A stretch of DNA of 64,000 nucleotides from Anoplopoma fimbria (taxonomy: Eukaryota; Chordata; Actinopteri; Perciformes; Anoplopomatidae), in contig NC_072449.1 of the NCBI RefSeq assembly GCF_027596085.1, forward strand, positions 21,264,334 through 21,328,333. The letters are read 5' to 3'. The notes under the pieces are model-generated. The model was not told the origin of the DNA. It made no database searches and saw only the letters and a program-made list of their open reading frames with translations. A program made the translations under genes and the position numbers. How positions within the stretch are numbered: the stretch's first letter is position 1; each line of letters starts with the position of its first letter. Positions 22,752 through 34,924 of the stretch are shown here, piece by piece.

Positions 22752-23335
22752 CATTATTAAAACAGTGGTTCTAGTACCTTGTAGAGTATTACTGCAGTTG
22801 TCACGTGGAAAGATTGTGGAGAACCTCAGCTAATTTGGAAACAAAAGATATACATATTTTTGGATTAGCCTCCCATAAAAAGCATAAACGGTTACATTAC
22901 ATAGGGAAAAAAACAATAAATATAGATTGTTTGGAGAGTGGAGGCTTGGACAGCAGGGCAGAAAAGCTCAGGTGGGCGGCCTAGAGACTGAAGAGTAGCG
23001 GAGCAGGAACCCACAGGTGGTCAGCCGACTGATGATCTTGCTGGGCTTCGGCAGAGAAGGCCAACTGGTGATCTGGAAGATATGGATGGGCAAGATGGGG
23101 GACAAGGGATCTTATTGTTCTGCAGCGGAGATGGGCGACAGATGATCTTTTCTGAGAATCTGCCGAGATGGAATGGATGGTCATTTGTAGTTTGCCAGGT
23201 TTCAACTTTCATACTTCTCATGTTTGGTGAGGCCCCAAAGCCTTTTTGTGGTTAGGGAACCTCCTTCCTCTTGCCCCACTCCACAGAGATGAAACATCAC
23301 TGTTCAATTATGATTTGCCATGCTGCACCAAAATG

Positions 23336-23343
23336 TATAAATA
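23336..23343 (+). promoter_or_regulatory. TATA box of V2R gene 2
   Basis: TATAAATA, 42 bases upstream of ATG 23378, in the same context as 5670-5677. Confidence 0.5.
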
Positions 23344-23377
23344 CCAGTGCAAGCCTTGAATTAACATTAGGGCACAC

Positions 23378-26300
23378 ATGATGCCAACCAGTGGTTTAGC
23401 TCTCTTAGACAGTATGCCGTCCACACAGAGGTGGCCAGAGCAGGGATGGGCACTCTTACAGTTCTTGCTGGTTGCATCTTTCTCTCAGACTGAGGAGCTG
23501 GTGTGCAGGCAGAGAGGGGATCCTGAGAGCCCCCAGCTTTATAAGGATGGGGACATTATGTTGGGGGGAATATTCTCTTTCCACAGCAGCTGGAAAGACA
23601 GACAGGATACCTACACTCAAAAACCACTGCCACTGCAATGCACCAGGTAAATGATACTCAATAGATCTATTTTGATTTAAGAATATCTAAGAGGAAGTTA
23701 AACTGAGCATTTCAGTATTTGAAATTTGAAGTGAGAAATATTGTGTATATTAATAACATCAAATACTTTTATTTATTATGCCATTGTTTCTATTTCGAGG
23801 ATATTTAAAATTACAACAATGTATAACTGTTTGCATCAAGTTTGAATTTCAGAGAGTTCCAGTTTGCTCAGGCTATGCTCTTTGCCGTAGAGGAGATCAA
23901 TAACAGCACAGACCTACTGCCTGGAATCTCTCTGGGCTACAAGATTTATGATTCATGTGGCTCCATTGCCAGAAGTGTAAGGGTGGCACTGGCCTTGGCT
24001 AATGGTAATGAAGTGGCATTGGCCCCGTCCGAGGCACCATGTACCAGTCTTTCCCAAGTGCAGGCCATTATGGGAGAAACCTCTTCTTCTCCTTGCATGG
24101 CTATAGCTACTGTCATCGGACCCTTTCATATCCCAATGGTGAGTAAGATTGGTGTATTGTGAAAACAATATTATAATTATTCAAATCTTTAAGATGGTCA
24201 TAGCATTATATATCATATCTTTATCTTGGGATATTCTTTTTCCTTTAGATCAGCCATTTTGCTACCTGTGCTTGTCTCAGTGATAAAACCAAATACCCAT
24301 CCTTTCTCAGAACAATACCCAGTGACTACTACCAGAGCAGAGCCCTGGCCCTGTTGGTCAAGCATTTTGGTTGGACTTGGGTGGGAGCTATTAGAACAAA
24401 TGATGATTATGGCAATAATGGCATGGCAACATTCACAGACACCGCCCAGTGGCTGGGCATCTGTCTGGAGTACTCTGTATCTTTCTTTAGAACAGATCCA
24501 CCAGACAAAATACAAAATATAATTGACATTATCAAGACTTCCACTTCAAAGGTTATTGTTGCTTTCCTCTCGCACATGGATATGGATGTGTTATTACATG
24601 AGTTGTCACACCACAACTTGACTGGATACCAGTGGGTAGGCAGTGAGAGCTGGATATTTGATTCCCAAATTGCAGCAATGGATAGGGATCACATCCTGGA
24701 TGGTGCCATAGGCCTGTCAATCCCCAAAGCCCATGTCAGTGGCGTTAGAGAGTTCATGCTGGATGTAAAGCCGCTCAATTCATCTAATAATGAAATGTTT
24801 ACAGAGTTTTGGGAAGCATTATTTAGCTGTAAGTTCAGGCAGTCGAAGTCATCATCAGGAAATCAGAGAGAATGTACTGGACATGAAGATCTGACTGGAG
24901 TGCAAAACAGCTTCACTGATATGTCGCTCATGCAAATCTTTAACAATGTCTATAAAGGAGTGTATGCTGTGGCTCACACACTTCATATTATTCTCAACTG
25001 TAACCAAACCTGCAACAACACAGTGAAGCTTGATCCATATAAGGTGAGTTGAACACCGATAATTATTAGTGTTAAATCACTTTAACATGGAAAATATTTC
25101 AACATATTGAAAGATAAACAATTGCACTCATTCTACCGTGGTGTAGAGCCAATAAGCCTATATCTTCTTAGATTTTACAGGTCATGAAAAAGATTCAGTT
25201 CAAAACAAAGGAAGGAGATGAGGTTTTTTTTAATGAGAATGGAGACCCAGCTGCAAAGTATGAAATTATAAACTGGCAGCCAACAGAAAAGGGCATTGTG
25301 GACTTTGTCAAAGTTGGTTTTTATGATGCATCTTTACCTGCTGACAAACAGCTGAATCTGCAAAATAAGTCTTTGATTTGGGCCCAGAACTCACAACAGG
25401 TATGATACAATGTTATCACTGAAGCTGTTGAGTCTGTTGCAGTCTATTTTAATTGTTATAGTTTCCCATACATCTTTCTCAAAGTTGTTTTGTTCATGCA
25501 GGTGCCTTTGTCAGTTTGCAGTGAAAAATGTCCTCCAGGTACTCGCAAGGTTCTCCAAAAAGGAAAGCCTGTCTGCTGCTATGACTGTTTAAGATGTGCA
25601 GAGGGAGAAATAAGCAACATTACAGGTGGGTTATTTTATACAGGTTGAAGATTAAAAAAGGCCTACAGTAATTTCTCACCTCCTCGTGGTACCTGAGTAT
25701 GCAAATAGTTTTGGTCTCACCTACTGAGGTTTTGACATTTGCCATTCTCTCTCTCTGCAATAAAGGCATTCAGAGTGGATGAAGGTGAAATTGTGTTTGT
25801 GCAGTATTATTAAGAATTGACATTTAAAAAAAGATATCATGCTTGGTTATTAAGAAATAAAACCACATGAACAAAAAATAACAGACAATAACTCTTTATA
25901 CTGTATCTTGGACTGTACAATCTAGATAATTTATATTGAAACATAAAAATATGAAATATGAATTTGTTATTTGGTACTCATGTAGTTAGTGTCTGCCTTG
26001 TATGTAGAGAAAATATGCAAAATAGAGACAAAAAAAAGACAAATATACAGAGCAAATCCAACACCTGCTTTAATATCGTTTTTTTCAGATTCTATCACCT
26101 GTGTGCAATGCTACCCTGAGTTCTGGTCAAATGAGAGAAGAGATGCCTGTGTGAAGAAGGTGGCAGAGTTTCTATCATATGAAGAGGTTATGGGAGCACT
26201 GCTCACTGCAGCATCCTTATTTGGAACATGCATCACTAATGTTGTGGCACTCATTTTCTTCAGATACAGAAAGACACCCATTGTTAGGGCCAATAACTCT

Positions 26301-26996
26301 GAGCTGAGCTTCCTGCTGCTCTTCTCCTTGACTCTGTGTTTCCTGTGTTCCCTGACCTTCATAGGCCGGCCCACTGAGTGGTCCTGCATGCTGCGACACA
26401 CAGCATTCGGCATCACTTTTGTCCTCTGTATCTCTTGTGTTCTGGGGAAAACTATAATGGTGCTAATGGCCTTCAGGGCCACACTTCCAGGTAGTAATAT
26501 GATGAAATGGTTTGGGCCTGCAAAGCAGAAACTCAGTGTTCTGGGTTTCACTCTTATACAAATTATCATATGTGTCCTATGGTTAACAATTTCTCCACCT
26601 TTTCCATTTAAGAATTTTAAGGAATTCAAGGACAAAATCATCTTAGAATGTGCTCTGGGTTCAGCTGTAGGCTTTTGGGCTGTCCTTGGATACATTGGAC
26701 TTCTGGCCATGTTATGTTTTGTTCTTGCTTTTCTGGCCCGTAAACTACCTGATAATTTCAATGAAGCTAAATTTATCACCTTTAGCATGCTGATATTCTG
26801 TGCAGTGTGGATTACTTTTATCCCAGCGTATATCAGCTCTCCTGGGAAGTTCAGTGTTGCTGTGGAAATATTTGCTATTCTGGCTTCTAGTTTTGGACTG
26901 CTCTTTTGTATTTTTATTCCGAAATGTTATATTATCCTACTGAAACCTGAGAAGAATACAAAAAAGAACATGATGGGGAGGAAGGCACCAAAATGA
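23378..26996 (+). CDS. V2R/OlfC-type class C GPCR, gene 2 (intact duplicate of gene 1)
   Basis: Exons 23378-23646, 23841-24138, 24249-25043, 25181-25399, 25502-25625 and 26089-26996, phases 2, 0, 0, 0, 1, giving about 870 residues. The domain plan equals gene 1: signal peptide, Venus-flytrap domain, nine-cysteine linker, seven TM helices, short basic tail. I count about a dozen coding substitutions against gene 1 plus one extra codon in exon 3 (NNGMATF versus NNGATF). Five substitutions fall in exon 4 alone. Other family members read NGMA or NGIA at the codon indel, so the deletion happened in gene 1. The promoter region is duplicated too, so both genes should be expressible. AATAAA lies at 27058-27063. 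Confidence 0.93.
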
Positions 26997-27702
26997 TTCT
27001 GAAAATGTAAATTAATACATAAATTTACACTTATGCGCATCATATTTGAGACTTTAAAATAAAGATATATTATTACATCAACCTTTCACCAACCCAACAT
27101 ATCCCTGTTGCTCTGTTACCGCAACTTTACTGTTGTGCTTCATTTTAAAAGGGTTGCGGTGGCAGCAGGCTAAGCAACGTTGTCAAAAATTGTCCCTTTC
27201 CCCAGCAACCTTTTCAACATTACTTCAGGCACAGCTGCAGCTTTTTCACTCTCTTTCAATGCTTCTCCCTTTAGGCACCTTCTCTGGTATGGTTTAGTTA
27301 TGCTGCCTTAGTTAGTTACTTTTACATTCAAGCAACGTCAAACCCTTACACATACTCACACCTCATATTTTAATTATTCAGCGCATCTTTAATTTTGTTT
27401 AATTTAGTTCAACTGATAAGATTTTGTTAATTTTGTGCAAGAAAATGTATCTGTTTAAATGTTTATATGCTGTGTCTCCCTATTAGTTTTGCTCTAGTTC
27501 CTGGTTTTGGGGGGGAATTCACTATGTGTCTTTCTGCAGGAAGTGCTGATTTTTGACCTGGGTTAGTATAGTTGTATGCTTTTCACAATTAAGAGTTACT
27601 GATTTGCTATGCTAGTTTACAGAGATTTCTCCATTTGGCCATAGGGTGCTTCCCTCTATTGATTGTGTCCGTCTTTTTACTTGTAGTGTAAATAAATACA
27701 TA

Positions 27703-27740
<38 letters not shown>

Positions 27741-27870
27741 ACTAATATATTTAATTTTACGTATATGGATAAACAACATTTAAAACCATTTATAAAATCA
27801 TAGAATAAAATCCACAGGCATGTCTCCTGAGACATGAGTTCAACCATGAATATTTTCCTTGTGTTGCTGA
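26997..27870. other. Intergenic DNA between V2R gene 2 and V2R gene B
   Basis: Collinear with 9329-10290. It holds the gene 2 polyadenylation signal, a LINE 3'-end relic on the minus strand (about 27151-27230) and a short (TA)n (27706-27738). No gene. Confidence 0.7.
27706..27738. repeat. (TA)n microsatellite, short allele of the duplicated locus
   Basis: About 33 bases of TA, against about 88 in the left copy. Confidence 0.9.
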
Positions 27871-27875
27871 AGGTG

Positions 27876-27882
27876 TATAAAG
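27876..27882 (+). promoter_or_regulatory. TATA box of V2R gene B
   Basis: TATAAAG, 61 bases upstream of ATG 27937. The deletion in pseudogene A begins within a few bases of this box. Confidence 0.5.
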
Positions 27883-27936
27883 CCCTGCCATAGGCATTAG
27901 AGCTAATTGGCCTGTCCTGAAGAGCAGAGCAGAGCT

Positions 27937-30900
27937 ATGCCGTTATTGAGGTTGCTCCTCTTGGTTGTGCTGATGGGAAAGGCAGACTCTGTGTGCCGAC
28001 TGCAAGGCTCAGCACAACAACCTGAACTGGCCCAAGATGGTGATTTTGTAATCGGAGGCATATTTTCATTTCGCACAGCGCAGGATTATGTAATTAACAC
28101 ATTTCAGACAATTCCAGAAGTACGAAAATGCAACAAGTATGTATTGTTAGGCCTATTTTAAATTGTGTGATTGCATTTTGTATTGCATTTGAGAAAAAGG
28201 TACATTATTTCATTTTATCTTTCATCACCCCAGCTTCAATTTTAGGGAATTTAAATTTGCTCAAGCGGTCATATTTGCTATAAATGAGATCAACAAGAAC
28301 ACTGATTTGCTCCCCGATGTTAAACTGGGCTACAAGATATATGATAACTGTGGAACTATGGACATTCTGAGAGCTGCACTGGCACTGGTGAGCGGACTAA
28401 AGGGAGAAGTCAGTGACGACAACTGCAATAAATCTGAGACAGTGCAAGCTATCTTGGGACATTCAGGATCGAGACCAACTATTGCCTTTGCACAAGTTGT
28501 TGGAAGGTTTCATATACCTGTGGTAAGTCATAGACAATTAGTCATTGCAGTTAGTGTGAAGTATTTTTAACTTAGTGTTAAGTTTGTGGTTGGAAATATC
28601 TATAGCATGAAGCTAAATGGTCATTATGCAAGATTCTTAAATATTTGCCCTGCCAGTAACATGTTTGTATAATTAACTGCAGATCAGTCATTTTGCCACC
28701 TGTGCCTGTCTGAGCAACAGGAAAAAGTACCCCACTTTTTTCAGAACTATTCCCAGTGACTATTACCAGAGCAGAGCACTGGCAAAGCTGGTCAAGCACT
28801 TTCATTGGACCTGGATTGGGGCTCTAGCTGTGGAAAACGAATACGGCCTCAATGGCATTGCTGCATTTATCGAAGCGGCACAAGAATACGGAGTGTGCAT
28901 TGAGTATTCTGAAGTATTTTCATCTTCACATCCTCCTGACAGCCTGCAGAGATTAATAGAGATCATTAAGCATTCCACTTCCAAAGTGATTATGGCTTTT
29001 ATGTCTCACAGAGAAATTAAGTTGCTGGCAAAAAAGTTGTACAAACAGAACATTACAGGAGTGCAGTGGGTTGGCAGTGACGCCTGGATAACAGATGACT
29101 CTCTGACTGACAGTGAGGGACACAGCCTCCTGGTGGGCTCACTAGGCTTCACTGTCAGCAAAGCTAAGATCCCCGGGCTGGAGGAGCACCTGAGGCAATT
29201 CCACCCCTCACAGTTTCCTGACAGTCAGTTTGTCCGAGATTTCTGGGAAGACGTGTTTGACTGCACTCTGAATGACACTGCAGAAACACAAAAAAGGCCA
29301 TGCAACGGCTTTGAGAGCTTGCAGACTGTTGAATCAAAGTTCACTGATGGGTCTGATCTGAGATTCACAAATAATGTGTACAAGTCAGTTTACGCAGTGG
29401 CTCATGCTCTTGACAACCTGATTAAATGTGAGGAAGGTAAAGGGCCTTTTTCAAATGGTAGCTGTGCTGATACCAAACACATTCAACCATGGCAGGTGAG
29501 GAACCATCAGTTCAGTTTGACAGAGTAATAGTAGCAGGAATCTGTTGTGTAATCTCTCTATAATTTATTCACTAGGTTTTGCAATATCTCAACACTGTGC
29601 ATTTCACTACTGGGGAAGGAGAAAGAGTTTATTTTGACAGTAATGGAGATTCACCGACAAGATATGAACTTGTAAACTTACAAATAACAAACAAAGGAAC
29701 CATGGAAGGAGTAACAGTTGGCATTTTTGATGCGTCTCTTCCAGAGAGTCATCAGTTTATCTTGAATAACATCCCAGTTGTCTGGGGAAATGCGCTGACT
29801 AAGGTAAAGTATTAACTGAGGTTTGGACATCTTAACTGTTCACTGAAAATTGTAAAAACCTTCATATGGATGTTGTCCATAATATTTTGTGTTTTTCACA
29901 AATTGTGTTTAAGAATTGTGTTTATGTGTGTAGGAGGTTCCTGTGTCCGTCTGCAGTGAGAGCTGTCTCCCAGGAACTCATAAGGTCCTCCAGAAAGGCA
30001 AGCCAGTCTGCTGTTATAATTGCATACCTTGTCCGGCAGGAAAAATCAGCAATTCAACAGGTAAAGAAACAATTTCATGTCTTGTTTAAGATGCAATAAA
30101 ATATATTACAATTAATGACATGAAGGGAAAAAGGTTGAAAATCCGGAATGCAGTTTTAGAAGTGCTGAAAAAAACAAAATCAATTTAACCCTGTATTTCA
30201 CTGTATACTTTTTTCCTTTATATTGCAGACTCAATACACTGTATGCAATGCCCACCAGAATACTGGTCCAACAAGCAGAGAGATACTTGTGTCAACAAAG
30301 CAATAGAATTTTTAGCGTATGATGAAATTCTGGGAACTTTGCTAGCCTCATTTTCTCTGCTGGGAGTTTTTCTAACTATGATAACAACGCTAGTCTTCTA
30401 CGGCCACAAGGAAACTCCTGTAGTACGAGCCAACAACTCTGAGCTGAGCTTCCTGCTGCTCTTCTCCTTGACTCTGTGTTTCCTGTGTTCCCTGACCTTC
30501 ATAGGCCGGCCCACTGAGTGGTCCTGCATGTTGCGACACACAGCATTCGGCATCACTTTTGTCCTCTGTATCTCCTGTGTTCTGGGGAAAACTATAGTAG
30601 TGTTAATGGCCTTCAGGGCCACACTTCCAGGTAGTAATATGATGAAATGGTTTAGGCCTTCACAGCAGAGACTGAGTGTTCTGGCTTTCACTCTCATACA
30701 GGTTCTTATTTGCATACTATGGCTTACAATCAACCCTCCTTTTCCATTTAATAATATGTTGCTCCATAAGGACCGAATCATCTTAGAGTGTAATTTTGGC
30801 TCAGCTGTTGGGTTCTGCTCTGTGTTAGGATATATAGGACTCCTAGCTGTATTATGTTTTGTACTTGCTTTTTTGGCACGAAAGCTGCCTGATAACTTCA

Positions 30901-31148
30901 ATGAAGCTAAATTCATCACCTTCAGCATGCTGATATTCTGTGCAGTCTGGATCACCTTTATCCCAGCATATGTCAGCTCTCCTGGGAAGTTCACTGTTGC
31001 TGTGGAGATATTTGCTATTCTGTCTTCAAGTTATGGACTTCTTTTCTGCATTTTTCTGCCAAAATGTTACATTATCTTGTTCAGACCTGAGCAGAACACC
31101 AAGAAACACATAATGGGAAAGACATCTAATAATGAAATAGGTTATTAG
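27937..31148 (+). CDS. V2R/OlfC-type class C GPCR, gene B (intact)
   Basis: Exons 27937-28136, 28234-28522, 28683-29495, 29576-29803, 29934-30060 and 30229-31148 give about 858 residues with family phases 2, 0, 0, 0, 1. I chose ATG 27937 because [18 protein letters not shown] is a clean signal peptide. The ligand domain has ENEYG and SDAWIT (Asp in place of the usual Glu, as in gene C). Nine cysteines in exon 5 and the start of exon 6 form the linker. Exon 6 has seven TM helices. Residues around TM2-TM3 are nearly identical at DNA level to genes 1, 2, C and E. Exon 3 downstream of SDAWIT is nearly identical to gene C. The left duplicate of this gene is pseudogene A. AATAAA lies at 31226-31231. 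Confidence 0.93.
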
Positions 31149-34100
31149 CCATTACCCAAATCACATAAAATTATTATTATTATATTTTTTCTGTTTGACA
31201 ACCAAAATATAATCTGGAATGCCTAAATAAATTCAGTGAATCTGGTTTACTGGTATGGCCCCTGAAATGGGGCAATATGGTCTCAGCTCCATTTCGGGTT
31301 GGCGTCAGTTAATCAGAAGCCTGTAATACTGGGTGCATGATTGGTAATACTCTACTGAAAATATATTATGAATGCAATGGATCTTAGTCCTAAATCTATC
31401 CAACTCTAGTCTTGAGCAGACCCTTACCGTAAGTTCTGTGTATGATGTGGAACATGATATCAAAAACAAGGCCAATAAGAGTGTTGTCATGATCAGCAGA
31501 CTGTCCTGACTTTAAATTGTCTGGTTATAATATTGTGTTTGTAATTTAATTAAATATAAATTTATTACAAAGCAAATGGCAGAGGATTCAAAACATATGT
31601 ATAAACCATGCAACACAATCTATGAACAAGCACACATTCTCTTATGCAAGTTTAATGCATGTAGAGATGGAGTGAAGGGTTAGAGAGTTTTTCTCTCTAT
31701 TCAGAGTGTATTTTACACTACTCTATACTGCACACTTGTGGTCAAATTACAGAAAAACAAGTTTTCAAAGACTTCCAGTAGCTTATAATGATGCTATGAG
31801 AATATTACTGTAGATAGTTTATACTCTTAATAACTATTTTAACTAATCTCATGTATAAATTAATTTACTGGCTTAATTCCTCTGAAAAACGAATATTTTG
31901 GCTTATCAAACAGAAGGTGTAGTACTACTCGCTACCAATCGTACCAATAGTTGTCTCTTTGAAAGACACTGATTTATATTATTTTAAACCATGGGTTTTT
32001 ATTGTGCATTTGTATTTAATTTATTTAATGTAATGTCTTGACCGTGAATCTGTAATAAAGTTTTGACTGAGACATCTGCGAGAATTGACGTGTCTGACAT
32101 TGAACACATAGCAATGTCAAGGATATTTCCAAACAATTACGGTATGTATGTAAGGCAGAAGAAGACTCTTTTTTAATAAATCTTTAAAAGATATGAATGA
32201 AGAAGATTATGTTTATCATGGAAATGGTATGTAATTATGATGCACACGTCAATAGGTTATATTCTTAATATCCACATGTGTAGAAGTATTATGAATTTAG
32301 TGTGCAAAGGCCTTAAACAAATGATATGTGCGCTGTATGCCAACTACTTTTTAATATGAATTACCGTATGCAACATATGCAAGCTGCCCTAACAACTCTT
32401 GTTCACCCCCTTTTAAATTAGAGTTAAAAGTATGTAAACTGTTATTTAAATATTTTTTTATTTTGCCTCTAATAATTTCTATTTCTCCCTTTTGTAATTT
32501 AATCTAATCAGATTAAAGGATACGTTCACAATTTTTAAGTACTCACATGCCCATGTGCACATTCAAGGAGTTAGTAGTACCTGTTACAATTCATCCTGTT
32601 ATAACCAAAATTGTCATTATTGCTGACAGTGGTAGGGTGGCCATTTTTTCACATCTTGGGCTCTGCTTATCAGACTAAATTCAAGTTGCACCACTTCATG
32701 CTCAACATTTATAATTGTCCTTCCTCTCAGTTTCTTTTTAGCTTTGCTAAAGTTTTATAAAACAAATATGGAAAGCAAATCAGTAAAAGTAAAAATGCAA
32801 CAATGGTGGATGAAGTGGATGTGACAGGGAAGTAAATTAAAACAGTATTTCTCTTCACACTACTCTCAAATTCAAATAAACAATGATGTAATACAGATGA
32901 AATAAAGGTTACACTTGTACATAGACAAAAACAACACAGAAGAAAACAATGGAAGACAAATAAGTCACCATCTGTTGTAAGCACAACTTTATTACCCAGT
33001 GGCTCAACTCCAGTGGGAACGCTCCAGCAGGGCCCTAACACGCAGTCACTAGAGATTAAACATTGCATATTGCTTCATCCTTTTACTCAACAACAGTAAC
33101 AGGTGGCATATTGCCTCAAGCAGAAAAACAGGGTCAATGTTAATTAACATTCTTGTCACAACATGTAGATGTTACATTTTAAATCAATTAAGGGTTTGTT
33201 TTGATCTTTCCCTTACTTCCTTGTTAATTTTTTTCCGTTTAGCTCTGAGATCAGGTCTGCTCTACCGTGCCAGTGTTTGCCAGAAGAGCAAACTAAATAG
33301 TTTGTAAACTTTATAATAAATGTATAATGTCACTATTGATTATGTTTAGGATTATGAACTCTTTAGTTAGAGGGCCATGAAGGCCCTAAATGTGCTCTTC
33401 AATGTCCCTCAATAGTGGCAACAACCAGCTGCTGTCGTTACCACTTTCCTTAAAATGATTATGCAATATTATGAGTCATCTTTCTGACATTTTAAGGAAG
33501 ACAATTTATTTGAATCGGGCAGGTAGAGGCCTGTATGACACCACATATGGAACGCTCAACCACTGAAATGCTTTTTCATCAGTTTTAAATTCACTCTAAA
33601 CGCTATGAATGAGATAATTTTAATTATTATTAAGTGAATGGGTTATTCCCTATTACCTTCAAGGCACAATTATATCATTAACTGTTATACTGAACTTTCT
33701 GTGAAGTTGGCTTACATAAGCATTGCAATCAGTACATTTGTGGTGGTGGCATATAAACTAAAAAAAACTCAGCAGTTGATTTTAGATTATTTCAGCTTTC
33801 CAGCTCCTTTGTTCATCAGCTGCCTGCATCATTTCTATGGAGAATATAGCTCTATTTGGCTGCAGAGCAATGAACATGGTGTCACATTTGTTGAGTTGTT
33901 TAATTTCATTGTTTTCTAAGTGCAGTTTAAGACTTTATCAATTAACAAGTGGGTAGATATAGTACTGAAGATTTAAAGTTAAACAGCATCAACACTAGGT
34001 TTTAGTATTTAAATGGGACTGATACAAGCTGTTTGATTGGGTTATACTGTGTCAACGATCAAACACTCAGAGAGTGCATACCACTAAAGGTCTTTTGACA

Positions 34101-34872
34101 CATTTTACTAAAATTATGACTTCAACATTACAAAATGTGTGGGAAAAGAAATGTGGGTTACACTTTCTATGAAGCCAATGTCATAACACATTATATACAT
34201 TTATATATATAATATAGTTATGAGCACTTATAAATGATGATAATGCATTATTACTATCATAATAATACTTCATAATTGCTGGTCACTAATTTTTTGGCAA
34301 GGATCATAGTGTATAATTCCCATAGTTATAACACATTATAATATTTTTATAAATACTTAGAATCACGGTAATATTGCAATGGGTGTTTAAAGTAACGTGA
34401 AAAAAAGTCTATACCAGATACACAGAACATACACAGATACACAGAACATTGTTAAACATTTTTTTACATCACTCAAAGCAAACAATGACTTGAATCATCA
34501 TCATTTCATAAAAAATGTCATCAGAATTACATGAAAAAATAGTAATGTTGAGAAATCGTAACAAAAGAAACAACAAAACTGAACCTTTACCTGGTTCCAG
34601 TTTGTCTTTGTCTTGTCAGTGGACCTCACTTTCTGTTACAGACAAATAAATAGATGGGACTGGAAAAAAAAAAGAACTTGGATATGGATTTCAGCTAAAT
34701 AGATCAAAAATATTAACAATAGAAAATGTTGCCTACTGCATACTCTACAATAACTTTAAACCAAGCATCCTTTTTCCTCGATCCCTTGGGGCATCTAGCT
34801 CATTTGTCTTTCAGCCTAAAGCAGCAGGCTCATGGATGTGAGCGTGGACATATACTCATACAGTAGGCAGTG
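31149..34872. other. 3.7 kb AT-rich intergenic stretch, no gene seen
   Basis: After the gene B polyadenylation signal I find no V2R exon on either strand, and no recognisable transposon protein. Short open frames (for example 33638-33919, and 32727-33068 on the minus strand) lack splice context, homology I can recognise or codon structure typical of genes. Confidence 0.6.
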
Positions 34873-34879
34873 TATATAG
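34873..34879 (+). promoter_or_regulatory. TATA box of V2R gene C
   Basis: TATATAG, 52 bases before ATG 34925. Confidence 0.4.
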
Positions 34880-34924
34880 AGTGACACAGGGTCAGTTAAA
34901 GAGGCCAGTCTGTGGAGCGAAGGT

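Larger units (their letters stand above)
19899..23335. other. Intergenic DNA of the right duplicate
   Basis: It matches 2421-5669 of the left copy and contains the SINE with both target duplicates (20129-20506) and the Tc1-like relic (22426-22751). I see no gene. The first part is the 5' flank of the minus-strand V2R gene. Confidence 0.7.

Noticed and set aside
33638..33919. 93-codon open frame in the 31-35 kb gap
   Set aside because: AT-rich, with no recognisable motif, splice partner or promoter; expected by chance in a gap of this size.
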